Below, piece by piece: positions 14,184 to 22,679 of a DNA stretch of 64,000 nucleotides (position 1 is its first letter; every line of letters begins with the position of its first letter). A model generated the notes under the pieces. That model made no database searches and was not told the origin of the DNA. It saw only the letters and a list, made by a program, of their open reading frames with translations. The stretch spans positions 682,001 to 746,000 of the forward strand of contig NZ_CP041983.1 of NCBI RefSeq assembly GCF_014522325.1, given 5' to 3'. This DNA comes from Lactobacillus sp. PV012. Its GTDB lineage: Bacteria > Bacillota > Bacilli > Lactobacillales > Lactobacillaceae. A program made the position numbers and the translations under genes.

Positions 14184-15806
14184 TTGATTACAGTATCTGA
14201 CTTAAGTTTAAACTTATCTGGTCGTACCCTCTATGAAGATGTAAATTTAAAATTTACTCCTGGGAATTGTTATGGAATTATTGGAGCAAATGGAGCAGGA
14301 AAATCTACCTTTTTAAAATTATTAGAAGGTAAGTTAGAACCTACAACTGGAAATATTGCAATTGATCCTAATGAAAGAATGTCTAGCTTAAATCAAGATC
14401 ACTTTGCATTTGAAGATTTTACGGTTTTGGATACAGTTATCCAGGGTCATAAAGAACTCTATAAAGTAATGAAAGAAAAAGATGCCCTTTATGCTAAGCC
14501 CGATTTTGGGGATGAAGATGGAGTTAAAGCGGCAGAATTAGAAACAAAATTTGCGGAATTAGATGGTTGGAATGCAGAAGCTGACGCTTCAAGATTATTG
14601 CAATCATTAGGAATTCCAGAAGATGTGCATCAAAGTAAAATGAGTGAATTACCAGAAGCGGAGAAGGTTAAAGTATTACTTGCTCAAGCTTTATTTGGGG
14701 AACCAGATATTTTATTACTGGATGAGCCTACTAATGGTTTAGATGTGCACAGCATTAATTGGTTAGAAAACTTTTTAGCTGATTATCCTAAAATTGTTAT
14801 TGTTGTTTCTCACGATCGTCACTTTTTAAATCAAGTATGTACACAGATGTGCGACGTAGATTATCAAAAAATTCAACTTTATGTGGGGAACTATGATTTT
14901 TGGTATGAATCAAGTAAACTAGCTTCTGAATTGGCTGCAAACCAAAATGCTAAAAAAGAAGAAAAAATCAAGGAATTACAAGAATTCATTGCTCGTTTTT
15001 CAGCCAATGCTTCTAAATCTAAGCAAGCTACTTCACGTAAAAAGCAATTAGATAAGATTACTTTAGATGATATTCGTCCTTCTTTAAGAAAGTATCCTTA
15101 TGTAAAATTTGAAACACATCGTGATTTAGGAAATGATTTACTTAAAGTAGAAGATATATCATATTCAGTAGATGGCGAAAAAATTCTGGATAATGTTTCC
15201 TTTATGGTTCGTCCAGGAGACAAGGTAGCGTTTTTATCCAAAAATACCTTAGCTACAACTGCCTTGATGGAAATTATTACGGGTAAAGTAACTCCAGATA
15301 CTGGAACAGTAACTTGGGGGCAAACAACTGCTTTTAATTATATGGCGAGAGATTTAAACGCTAACTTTAATAATGATGAACTCACTATTTTAGACTGGTT
15401 GCGTCAATATGCCCAAAAGGATCAAGATGATAATACCTTTTTACGTGGCTTTTTGGGAAGAATGCTATTTAGTGGGGATGAAATCGAAAAACAAATCAAG
15501 GTGCTTTCTGGGGGAGAAAAAGTTCGTTGTCAATTATCTCGCATGATGTTACAACCTGCTAATGTGTTAGTAATGGATGACCCAACTAACCACTTGGATT
15601 TAGAATCCATTACTTCATTAAATGATGCATTAAAGGATTACCCAGGGTCTTTGATTTTTACTTCGCATGATCATGAATTTATTCAGACAATTGCCAATCA
15701 CATTATTGAAGTTGGACCAAAAGGAATTGTCAGTCGTGCTGATACGACTTATGATGAATTCTTAGAAAGAGAAAATATTCAAGAGCAAGTTAAAGCTATT
15801 TATTAA
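14184..15806 (+). CDS. ABC-F family ATPase (YkpA/YbiT-like)
   Basis: A 540-residue soluble protein with two ABC ATPase domains joined by a charged linker (KKEEKIKELQEFIARF) and no membrane domain. ABC-F proteins bind the ribosome. NBD1 has an intact Walker A (GANGAGKST) and Walker B (ILLLDEPT), but its signature reads LPEAEKVKV. NBD2 has a normal signature (LSGGEKVRC) and Walker B (VLVMDDPTNHLD), but its Walker A is degenerate (LSKNTLATTAL). One composite ATP site is therefore canonical and the other is not, as I recall also for YkpA relatives. Start is TTG 14184 after agaaagg. Confidence 0.9.
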   Translation: MITVSDLSLNLSGRTLYEDVNLKFTPGNCYGIIGANGAGKSTFLKLLEGKLEPTTGNIAIDPNERMSSLNQDHFAFEDFTVLDTVIQGHKELYKVMKEKDALYAKPDFGDEDGVKAAELETKFAELDGWNAEADASRLLQSLGIPEDVHQSKMSELPEAEKVKVLLAQALFGEPDILLLDEPTNGLDVHSINWLENFLADYPKIVIVVSHDRHFLNQVCTQMCDVDYQKIQLYVGNYDFWYESSKLASELAANQNAKKEEKIKELQEFIARFSANASKSKQATSRKKQLDKITLDDIRPSLRKYPYVKFETHRDLGNDLLKVEDISYSVDGEKILDNVSFMVRPGDKVAFLSKNTLATTALMEIITGKVTPDTGTVTWGQTTAFNYMARDLNANFNNDELTILDWLRQYAQKDQDDNTFLRGFLGRMLFSGDEIEKQIKVLSGGEKVRCQLSRMMLQPANVLVMDDPTNHLDLESITSLNDALKDYPGSLIFTSHDHEFIQTIANHIIEVGPKGIVSRADTTYDEFLERENIQEQVKAIY

Positions 15807-15809
15807 ATC

Positions 15810-15848
15810 AAATACTGCTAAACGTTAAATGTTTAGCAGTATTTTTTT
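15810..15848 (+). terminator. Terminator of the ABC-F gene
   Basis: The arms aaatactgctaaac and gtttagcagtattt are perfect, followed by Ts. Confidence 0.88.
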
Positions 15849-15967
15849 GAAAAATAATATAATAACTATAATTATTAATTATTAGAAGTGTTAAAATTTA
15901 AATTGTAGAAAATTTGGGGTTAAACTCAAAGTGAGTAAAAAGAAATATTTTAATAAGGAGAGTAATT

Positions 15968-16945
15968 ATGTGTACAGGAATCCTTTATAGTTCAGACAAT
16001 CATTATTTTGGACGTAATTTAGACTTAGAAATTACTTTTGGTCAAAAAGTAACAATTACACCTCGAAACTATGAATTTAAATTCAGTGAAGTTTCAAATA
16101 TGAAGAGTCATTTAGCCATTATTGGCATGGCAATGATTGCTAATGATTATCCTTTATATTTCGATGCAGCTAATGAAGCTGGACTTGGTATGGCAGGATT
16201 AGCTTATGCTGGTAATGCAACTTACATGCCTTCAAATCCTAAGATGACTAACGTTGCATCTTTTGAATTTATTCCATATATTTTAGGTCAAGCTAAAACT
16301 GTGGCTGAAGCTAAAAAGTTAATGGAGAACCTTAATATTACTAATACTGCTTTTTCAAAGGAAACCCAACCATCACCTCTACACTGGATTTTAGGTGATA
16401 AAACTGGAGCAAGTATTGTAGTTGAACCTGATGCTGATGGACTTCATGTTTATGATAACCCTATTCATACCCTTACTAATAATCCATCCTTCCCACAACA
16501 AATGTTAAACTTAGGAAATTATGTAGGAATTACTCCAGGTGAACCTAAAAATACTTTTGCACCAGGCGTAGATATTAATTACTATAGTCGTTCTCTTGGG
16601 ACACATAATTTACCAGGTGGAATGGATTCAGAAGGTCGTTTTGTAAAAGTTTCTTTTGCTTTGCAACATGCACCAAAAGGTAAGAGTGAAGATGAAAATG
16701 TTACTAATTACTTCCATGTTTTAGGATCAGTAGCACAGCCTAAAGGACTTGATGAAGTAGCACCAAATTCATTTGAATATACCATTTATTCTGATTGTAT
16801 GAATTTAGAAACAGGAATGTATTACTACACTACCTATGAAGATAATCAAATTTCTGCAGTTGATATGCATAAAGTTGACTTAGATGGTAGTGAATTAAGT
16901 TCTTATGCCACTAAAAAGTCACAAACAATTAATTACCAAAATTAA
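15968..16945 (+). CDS. Choloylglycine hydrolase family enzyme (penicillin V acylase or bile salt hydrolase)
   Basis: A 325-residue Ntn-hydrolase. Cys2 becomes the N-terminal nucleophile after Met removal. Arg16, Asp19, Asn172 and Arg224 match family active-site positions (GRNLD, TLTNNP, EGRF). The position that is usually Asn in bile salt hydrolases (AGLN) is Ala79 here (AGLAYAGN). That leans towards penicillin V acylase or acyl-homoserine-lactone acylase specificity rather than bile salt hydrolysis. An ataaggag site precedes the ATG. Monocistronic. Family is certain; substrate is open. Confidence 0.9.
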   Translation: MCTGILYSSDNHYFGRNLDLEITFGQKVTITPRNYEFKFSEVSNMKSHLAIIGMAMIANDYPLYFDAANEAGLGMAGLAYAGNATYMPSNPKMTNVASFEFIPYILGQAKTVAEAKKLMENLNITNTAFSKETQPSPLHWILGDKTGASIVVEPDADGLHVYDNPIHTLTNNPSFPQQMLNLGNYVGITPGEPKNTFAPGVDINYYSRSLGTHNLPGGMDSEGRFVKVSFALQHAPKGKSEDENVTNYFHVLGSVAQPKGLDEVAPNSFEYTIYSDCMNLETGMYYYTTYEDNQISAVDMHKVDLDGSELSSYATKKSQTINYQN

Positions 16946-16968
16946 AAAGCGCCGTAAGGCGCTTTTAT
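16944..16968. terminator. Bidirectional terminator
   Basis: The arms aaaagcgcc and ggcgctttt are perfect around gtaa. It serves the hydrolase gene and the convergent membrane protein gene. Confidence 0.85.
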
Positions 16969-17387
16969 TTGTTCTCAATGATTTGAATTAATAAATCTAA
17001 AAAAATGGTCATTAAGGTTATGATGGTATAGATTAAACCTAAAATGAACCAGAGATTAAAATGAAGATGAAGCACAAAAAAGATTAATACTGCGATCACA
17101 AAGATGAAAAATATTAATGATGCGATTAAAACAGGGGGAGATTCAAGATATTTTTCGTCTACTTCATCAGGGATATCATATTTTTCTTGAATTTCTTTTT
17201 TCCAGGTCGAAGTATAATGATTTAGAAAAATGATAATAATAGCTATGATTAAAAGACAAATTCGGGCAAAAGTATTGATTTCTTGATTAGTTCCATAATA
17301 AATCATTCCACAGCCAATAACTAGATTAAAACTCGTACTGAGGAACTCCAGTCTGTTAACCATTTTTTGAGCATCAGAATTTTTCAA
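16965..17387 (-). CDS. Four-helix membrane protein, unknown
   Basis: A 140-residue protein with hydrophobic segments at about 18-33, 40-57, 85-107 and 112-134. A charged loop lies between the two pairs (WKKEIQEKYDIPDEVDEKYL). It begins after a aaggagg site. No family motif is recognised. It shares a terminator with the hydrolase gene on the other strand. Confidence 0.72.
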   Translation of the reverse strand: MKNSDAQKMVNRLEFLSTSFNLVIGCGMIYYGTNQEINTFARICLLIIAIIIIFLNHYTSTWKKEIQEKYDIPDEVDEKYLESPPVLIASLIFFIFVIAVLIFFVLHLHFNLWFILGLIYTIITLMTIFLDLLIQIIENK

Positions 17388-17466
17388 AAATTAAATCCTC
17401 CTTTTAGTAATTTTAGTCTACTAGGTTTAATGATTAAAAGCAATTTCAAAAATATGAAAAAAATCC

Positions 17467-17498
17467 TTGACATCATCTCCAGAAGATTATAATATAAT
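17467..17498 (+). promoter_or_regulatory. Promoter of the metQNI T-box leader
   Basis: A perfect -35 ttgaca (17467-17472) is followed by overlapping -10 candidates tataat/taatat (17488-17498). Confidence 0.7.
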
Positions 17499-17504
17499 TT
17501 TAAC

Positions 17505-17787
17505 AAATTTATATTAAACATTTTACTAGTTGAGTAAATATGAACTTCACTCTTAGAGAGTCTATGTGTGGTGGAAATAGATAGGAATTAGTATTGAATA
17601 TGGACTAGTACATAATGGTAATGGTGAGTTTTAAGGTAAGCCATTAACGGGGTTGCTCTCGTTAACAAAGCAAAGTAATTCTCTTTGTTAGAGAGCTACT
17701 TGTTGAGGCTATTTATGTAAATAAATAGTAAATTAAGGTGGTAACGCGAAGCATTCGTCCTTTTGAGGGCGAGTGCTTTTTTGTTTG
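17505..17787 (+). promoter_or_regulatory. T-box riboswitch (tRNA-Met) upstream of metQNI
   Basis: The T-box antiterminator sequence aggtggtaacgcg is at 17736-17748. It is followed by a terminator with arms aagcattcgtcc and gggcgagtgctt plus Ts (to 17783). The specifier region reads gaatatggactag with ATG at 17600-17602, matching tRNA-Met. Uncharged tRNA-Met would stabilise the antiterminator and allow transcription of the methionine transporter. It resembles the leader at 25628-25897. Confidence 0.88.
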
Positions 17788-17800
17788 GGGAGGAAAAAAT

Positions 17801-18649
17801 ATGCATAAAAAAAGAGTACGGAATAGGATAATTTGGACGCTAGTAGCGGTGTTAATTGTAGTAGCGGGTTGGTTTAGTTTTGGACCAACTAGCTCAGCTA
17901 AGCCAGATGATAAACAAATTGTCGTAGGAGTAGTTAGTCAGACTAAAGAAGATGCAGCGATTTGGAAGAGTGTGGCAGAAGATGCTAAAGAAGAATATGG
18001 GATTAATATTAAAATTAAGAATTTTACTGATTATAATCAACCCAATAAGGCATTAGCTAATGGAGATATTGATCTTAATGCTTTCCAACACTATGCTTTT
18101 TTGAAAGCTTGGAATAAGGCGAATAAGGGAGATTTGGTTGCGGTAGGTAAAACTTATATAGCTCCAATTCGGTTATATTCAAAGAAGTATAGCAGTATTA
18201 AAGAAATTCCAGATGGGGCAACAATTGCCATACCAAATGATGCTTCTAATGAATCAAGAGCACTCTACCTTTTAAAAAATGCAGGTTTAATTAAATTAAA
18301 GGATGGTAATACTCTAGCAACAATTGCAGATATTACTTCAAATCCAAAGCATTTAAAAATTAAAGAAGTTTCAGCGGATCAAACAGCCCGTGTCTTAGAA
18401 GATGTTGATGCAAGTGTAGTAAATAATACTTATGCAAGACCAGCTAAGTTAACTGATAAAGAAACAATTTATGTAGAGCCAATCAATAAAGATTCAGAGC
18501 AATGGATTAATATTTTGGTAGCAGCTAAAGCTAATAAAAATAAAAAGATCTATAAGGAATTAGTGAAGGCTTACCAAACAGAAAAAACGAAAAAACTTAT
18601 TAAGAAATATTATGGTAGCACTGAAGTCTCAGCGTGGGATACAAAGTAA
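17801..18649 (+). CDS. metQ: Methionine ABC transporter substrate-binding protein
   Basis: A 282-residue NlpA/MetQ-family protein. ATG 17801 follows gggagg; frames extending upstream run into the T-box and are not used. The N-terminus has a basic start and one hydrophobic helix (residues 11-27, WTLVAVLIVVAGW) but no lipobox Cys. The binding protein therefore seems held by an uncleaved anchor or secreted, unlike the usual lipoprotein. Family stretches are VVGVVSQTKEDAAIW, DLNAFQHYAF and ASVVNNTYARPA. First gene of metQ-metN-metI under a Met T-box. Confidence 0.92.
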   Translation: MHKKRVRNRIIWTLVAVLIVVAGWFSFGPTSSAKPDDKQIVVGVVSQTKEDAAIWKSVAEDAKEEYGINIKIKNFTDYNQPNKALANGDIDLNAFQHYAFLKAWNKANKGDLVAVGKTYIAPIRLYSKKYSSIKEIPDGATIAIPNDASNESRALYLLKNAGLIKLKDGNTLATIADITSNPKHLKIKEVSADQTARVLEDVDASVVNNTYARPAKLTDKETIYVEPINKDSEQWINILVAAKANKNKKIYKELVKAYQTEKTKKLIKKYYGSTEVSAWDTK

Positions 18650-18661
18650 GGGGGAAATTTG

Positions 18662-19711
18662 ATGAGTGTACAAATTGATCTAAAAAATATTACTGTAGAA
18701 TTTGGTAAAAATAAGGCAGTTAATGATGTTAGCTTAAGAATAGATAAAGGTGATATTTACGGAGTAATTGGCTTTTCAGGAGCAGGTAAGTCTACTTTAG
18801 TTAGGACAATAAATCTTCTGCAACTTCCTACCTCAGGTACAATTGAAGTAAATGGAACAACTTTATTTGCAGATAAAAAAGTTGAAGTAAGTAAAAAAGA
18901 ACTTCAAGTTAAAAGAAGAAAGATAGGAATGATCTTCCAACACTTTAATCTTTTAAATGAGGAAACAGTTTTAGAAAATGTGGCCTTTGCTTTAAAGCAT
19001 GCTAAGTTATCTGATCAAGAACTTGAAGAAAAATGCCTGCACTTATTAGATTTAGTTGGATTAAAAGATAGAGCTAATTATTATCCTGCTCAACTTTCAG
19101 GTGGGCAGCAACAACGTGTTGCAATTGCTAGAGCTTTAGCTAATGATCCAGATATTTTAATTTCAGATGAAGCCACTAGTGCACTTGATCCAAAGACTAC
19201 GAATCAAATTTTAGATTTATTATACGAATTAAATAAAAAATTACAATTAACTGTAGTTTTGATTACTCACGAAATGGATGCAGTAAAAAGAGTGGCTAAT
19301 AAAATTGCCATCATGGAAAAGGGAAAAATAGTTGAAAAAGGAAACTTAAGGGAAGTATTTTTACATCCAAAGAAGGAGCTTACGCGTCAATTTGTTGGAG
19401 GAGCTTTGGAGGTTCAACATATCTTAGAAACTTACCACTTTAGTAATTTAGAAGACAATGAACAACTTTTCCAATTAGTCTATAACATTAATGATGTTAC
19501 AAAGTCAGTTGTTGCGGATTTAGATGTAGCTTTAGATACTAAGGCAAGCATTCTTTATGGAAATGTAGAAGTGTTAAGTGGACAACCAATTGGAACATTG
19601 GCAATTCTCTTAAAATTAGATAAAGCAAAGCAAGAAGAAGCAATTAAATTCTTGGAAAGTAAAAATGTAGTAGTAACTAAGTTAGATAAGGATGTGTTGA
19701 CTAATGGTTAG
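18662..19711 (+). CDS. metN: Methionine ABC transporter ATP-binding protein
   Basis: A 349-residue ATPase. Walker A is GFSGAGKST, signature LSGGQQQR, Walker [14 protein letters not shown]. The C-terminal ~75 residues form the NIL/ferredoxin-like domain that senses methionine in MetN. ATG 18662 follows a gggggaaa site; a TTG codon 3 bases earlier is less likely. It overlaps metI by 8 bp. It drives methionine uptake with MetQ and MetI. Confidence 0.95.
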   Translation: MSVQIDLKNITVEFGKNKAVNDVSLRIDKGDIYGVIGFSGAGKSTLVRTINLLQLPTSGTIEVNGTTLFADKKVEVSKKELQVKRRKIGMIFQHFNLLNEETVLENVAFALKHAKLSDQELEEKCLHLLDLVGLKDRANYYPAQLSGGQQQRVAIARALANDPDILISDEATSALDPKTTNQILDLLYELNKKLQLTVVLITHEMDAVKRVANKIAIMEKGKIVEKGNLREVFLHPKKELTRQFVGGALEVQHILETYHFSNLEDNEQLFQLVYNINDVTKSVVADLDVALDTKASILYGNVEVLSGQPIGTLAILLKLDKAKQEEAIKFLESKNVVVTKLDKDVLTNG

Positions 19712-20405
19712 TTTTTTTGAAAAATATTTACCTAATGTAATTGCCCTGGGCTGGGGTGGGGATGCAGGCTGGGGTACTGCCATCTTTCAAACTTTATTTA
19801 TGACCTTTTGGGCTGCAATCTTTGGAGGAATCTTGGGAATAATTTTTGGCTTATTGTTAATCCTAACTAAACCAAATGGTATTTTAGCTAACAAAGTTGC
19901 TTATAATATTGTCGATAAGATAGTTTCTATTTTTAGAGCTGTGCCATTTATTATCTTATTAGCTTTTGTAGCACCTGTTACTCAGAAAATTGTTGGAACT
20001 CAAATTGGAATGAAAGCAGCCTTAGTGCCTTTAACTTTAGGAGTTTTCCCATTCTTTGCGCGTCAAGTACAAGTAGCACTTGAAAGTGTTGATTCTGGAA
20101 AAATTGAAGCAGCTCAGGCTTTAGGTGCTTCAACAAGTGATATTATTTTTGATGTATATTTACAAGAAAGTCGTTCAGAATTAGTTCGAGTTTCAACAGT
20201 AACTTTAATTAGTTTAATTGGGTTAACTGCAATGGCTGGTGCTGTTGGAGCAGGTGGTTTGGGTAATACTGCTATTTCATACGGATATAACCGATTCAAT
20301 AATGATGTTACTTTAGTAGCTACCTTACTAGTATTATTGTTAGTATTGATAATTCAAGTGGTGGGTGATTTCTTAGCTAAAAAATTAAATCACCAAGAAC
20401 GTTAA
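19704..20405 (+). CDS. metI: Methionine ABC transporter permease
   Basis: A 233-residue membrane protein with about five to six helices and the BPD-permease EAA loop [19 protein letters not shown] before the last helices. It overlaps the 3' end of metN by 8 bp, indicating translational coupling. It is the last gene of the T-box-controlled operon and ends in a terminator. Confidence 0.95.
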   Translation: MVSFFEKYLPNVIALGWGGDAGWGTAIFQTLFMTFWAAIFGGILGIIFGLLLILTKPNGILANKVAYNIVDKIVSIFRAVPFIILLAFVAPVTQKIVGTQIGMKAALVPLTLGVFPFFARQVQVALESVDSGKIEAAQALGASTSDIIFDVYLQESRSELVRVSTVTLISLIGLTAMAGAVGAGGLGNTAISYGYNRFNNDVTLVATLLVLLLVLIIQVVGDFLAKKLNHQER

Positions 20406-20418
20406 TAAACTTCCCTTT

Positions 20419-20456
20419 AAGTCGCATTTCGGTTTTCAATCGAATGCGATTTTTTA
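20419..20456 (+). terminator. Terminator of metQNI
   Basis: The arms aagtcgcatt and aatgcgat pair, with inner cg pairs, followed by six Ts. Confidence 0.75.
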
Positions 20457-20623
20457 TAAATTTCTATATCGATATTGAAAAATGTTTTTAACAAAACACG
20501 AATATTTATTTTTAAAATATTTAAAATAGTTAACAAAAAACACATTAAAAATGCTTTTTTTGTTAAATTTGTGTCTAAAATATGTTAAAATCTTATCGTT
20601 AATGATTTTAAAAGGAAAAACAA

Positions 20624-21160
20624 ATGAATAACGATATTGAAAAAGTACTATATACTCAAGACCAATTAAATAAACGGATGGATGAATTAGCACAGGAGCT
20701 AACAGCAGAATATAAGAGAGATTTTCCATTAATTATCTCTGTAATGACGGGAGCAATGATTTTTACGGGGGATATGTTAAAGCGTCTAAATTTCAAATTA
20801 AATGTAGATGTAATGAAAGCATCAAGTTATGTTGGCGCTCATTCAACTGGGGATGTGAAGATTATTCATGATGTATTAACTGATGTCAAAGGTCGTCGCG
20901 TAATACTATTCGAAGATATTATTGATACAGGTCATACCTTAAAAGCAGTAAAAGAGCTTTTATTAAAAAGAGGGGCAAAAACTGTGGAAATTTGTGCCAT
21001 GTTAGACAAGCCTGAGAGTCGTGAAGTAGCCTTAAAGGGAGATTATATTGGCTACAGTGCACCCGATGAATATTTAGTGGGATATGGCTTAGACTACAGT
21101 GGAATGTATCGTAACTTACCATATGTAGGAGTTTTAAAGAAAGAAGTATACACTAACTAA
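20624..21160 (+). CDS. hpt: Hypoxanthine phosphoribosyltransferase
   Basis: A 178-residue purine salvage enzyme converting hypoxanthine or guanine plus PRPP to IMP or GMP. The PRPP-binding motif VILFEDIIDTGHT is at about residues 94-106, and other family stretches are VMTGAMIFTGDML and GLDYSGMYRNLPYVGVL. An aaaggaaa site precedes the ATG. It stands alone here rather than in the common tilS-hpt-ftsH cluster, so it may be a second copy. Confidence 0.92.
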   Translation: MNNDIEKVLYTQDQLNKRMDELAQELTAEYKRDFPLIISVMTGAMIFTGDMLKRLNFKLNVDVMKASSYVGAHSTGDVKIIHDVLTDVKGRRVILFEDIIDTGHTLKAVKELLLKRGAKTVEICAMLDKPESREVALKGDYIGYSAPDEYLVGYGLDYSGMYRNLPYVGVLKKEVYTN

Positions 21161-21180
21161 AGACCGAAAGGTCTTTTTAT
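21159..21180 (+). terminator. Terminator of hpt
   Basis: The arms aaagacc and ggtcttt surround gaaa and are followed by Ts. Confidence 0.75.
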
Positions 21181-21258
21181 TTTGAGCTTGAGATGCTTTT
21201 CACAAGTAATTAATTATGGTATTATCACTTTAGAAAAATGATTAGAAAGGGCATTAAA

Positions 21259-22665
21259 ATGGTAGAAAATAATTATCGTATTGAAAGTGATACATTAGGA
21301 CCAGTTAAAATTCCTAAGGATGCACTTTGGGGTCCGCAAACTCAACGTAGTAAAAATAATTTCCATGCAGGCGCTTTAATGCCAATAGCAATTATTCGTG
21401 CACTACTTCACATAAAAAAAGCAGCAGCCTTAGCTAATATGAAGATGGGCAAGCAAACTGCTCAAAAAGGTCAAGCGATTGTAGATGCTATTAATCAATT
21501 ATTAAGTTTAGATGATGAAAAGTTACGGGTAGATTTTCCTCTTCATATTTATCAAACGGGTTCAGGCACACAAACTAACATGAATGTTAATGAAGTTGTT
21601 GCTAATTTAGCAAATAAAAATAATCCTGGACTTGATATTTTACCTAATGATGATGTAAATATGGGTCAATCTTCAAATGATACTTTCCCAACCGCAATGA
21701 ACTTAGTAGCAGTTGGTGCAGTAGATACCTTAAAAAAGTCAATTTCACACTTAGTAGATGAATTGTTAATTAAAGAAAAAGAGTATTGGACAACAGTTAA
21801 AGTAGGTCGTACTCACTTGCAAGATGCAGTGCCTTTAACTTTTGGTCAAGAAATTTCAGGATATATTTCTGCTTTAAATCATGGATTAGATTATCTTAAG
21901 AAGTTAGAACCAACTTTAGATGAATTACCAATTGGAGGCACTGCTGTTGGAACAGGCTTAAACGCAGCTGACGGTATGGCAGAAAGCATAGCTGAAACTT
22001 TGTCTAAAGAATATGGACATAGATTTAAAGTAGAAACTAATAAATTTTTTGGACTTGCCAACCATTCTGGTTTAGATGTTGTCCATGGAGCAATTAAGAC
22101 AATTGCTGCTGATCTATTTAAAATTGCACAAGATATTCGTTTCTTAGGTTCAGGCCCAAGAGCTGGTTTAGGAGAATTGGAACTACCAGCAAACGAGCCA
22201 GGTTCATCTATTATGCCAGGTAAGGTTAATCCAACTCAAGCAGAGGCAGTGACCATGGCTGCTGTAAGAGTATTTGGAAATGATACTACAATAACTGTTG
22301 CTGCGTCACAAGGTAATTTTGAAATGAATGTCTATAAACCAGTAATGATTGCTGCCTTTTTGGAATCAGCAGAAATTTTATCAGAAACTACTGTAGCTTT
22401 TGCTGACAAAATGATCTATGGAATGAAGATTAACAAAAAGCAAATGCAAAAAGACATTGATAATTCGTTAATGACAGTGACTGCTTTATCTCCCCATATT
22501 GGTTATCATGCTGCTGCAGAAATTGCCCAACTTGCTGATAAGGAAGGATTGACTTTACGTCAAGCGGCGTTAAAGAGTGGAAAAGTTACTGAAAGTCAAT
22601 ATGATAAGTGGATTGATCCCTTACAAATGACTAAGGCTACGCAAACAAAGCCAATTAATGATTAA
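21259..22665 (+). CDS. fumC: Fumarate hydratase class II
   Basis: A 468-residue enzyme interconverting malate and fumarate. ATG 21259 (MVENNYRIESDTLGP) follows agaaaggg; an ATG 21 bases upstream has no ribosome-binding site. The superfamily signature GSSIMPGKVNPTQAE is at about residue 315. Other conserved pieces are TGSGTQTNMNVNEV, GQSSNDTFPTAM and GRTHLQDAVPLTF. It is followed after 14 bp by a fumarate reductase flavoprotein, giving a short malate-to-succinate branch. Confidence 0.96.
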   Translation: MVENNYRIESDTLGPVKIPKDALWGPQTQRSKNNFHAGALMPIAIIRALLHIKKAAALANMKMGKQTAQKGQAIVDAINQLLSLDDEKLRVDFPLHIYQTGSGTQTNMNVNEVVANLANKNNPGLDILPNDDVNMGQSSNDTFPTAMNLVAVGAVDTLKKSISHLVDELLIKEKEYWTTVKVGRTHLQDAVPLTFGQEISGYISALNHGLDYLKKLEPTLDELPIGGTAVGTGLNAADGMAESIAETLSKEYGHRFKVETNKFFGLANHSGLDVVHGAIKTIAADLFKIAQDIRFLGSGPRAGLGELELPANEPGSSIMPGKVNPTQAEAVTMAAVRVFGNDTTITVAASQGNFEMNVYKPVMIAAFLESAEILSETTVAFADKMIYGMKINKKQMQKDIDNSLMTVTALSPHIGYHAAAEIAQLADKEGLTLRQAALKSGKVTESQYDKWIDPLQMTKATQTKPIND

Positions 22666-22679
22666 AGTGAGGAAATAAA

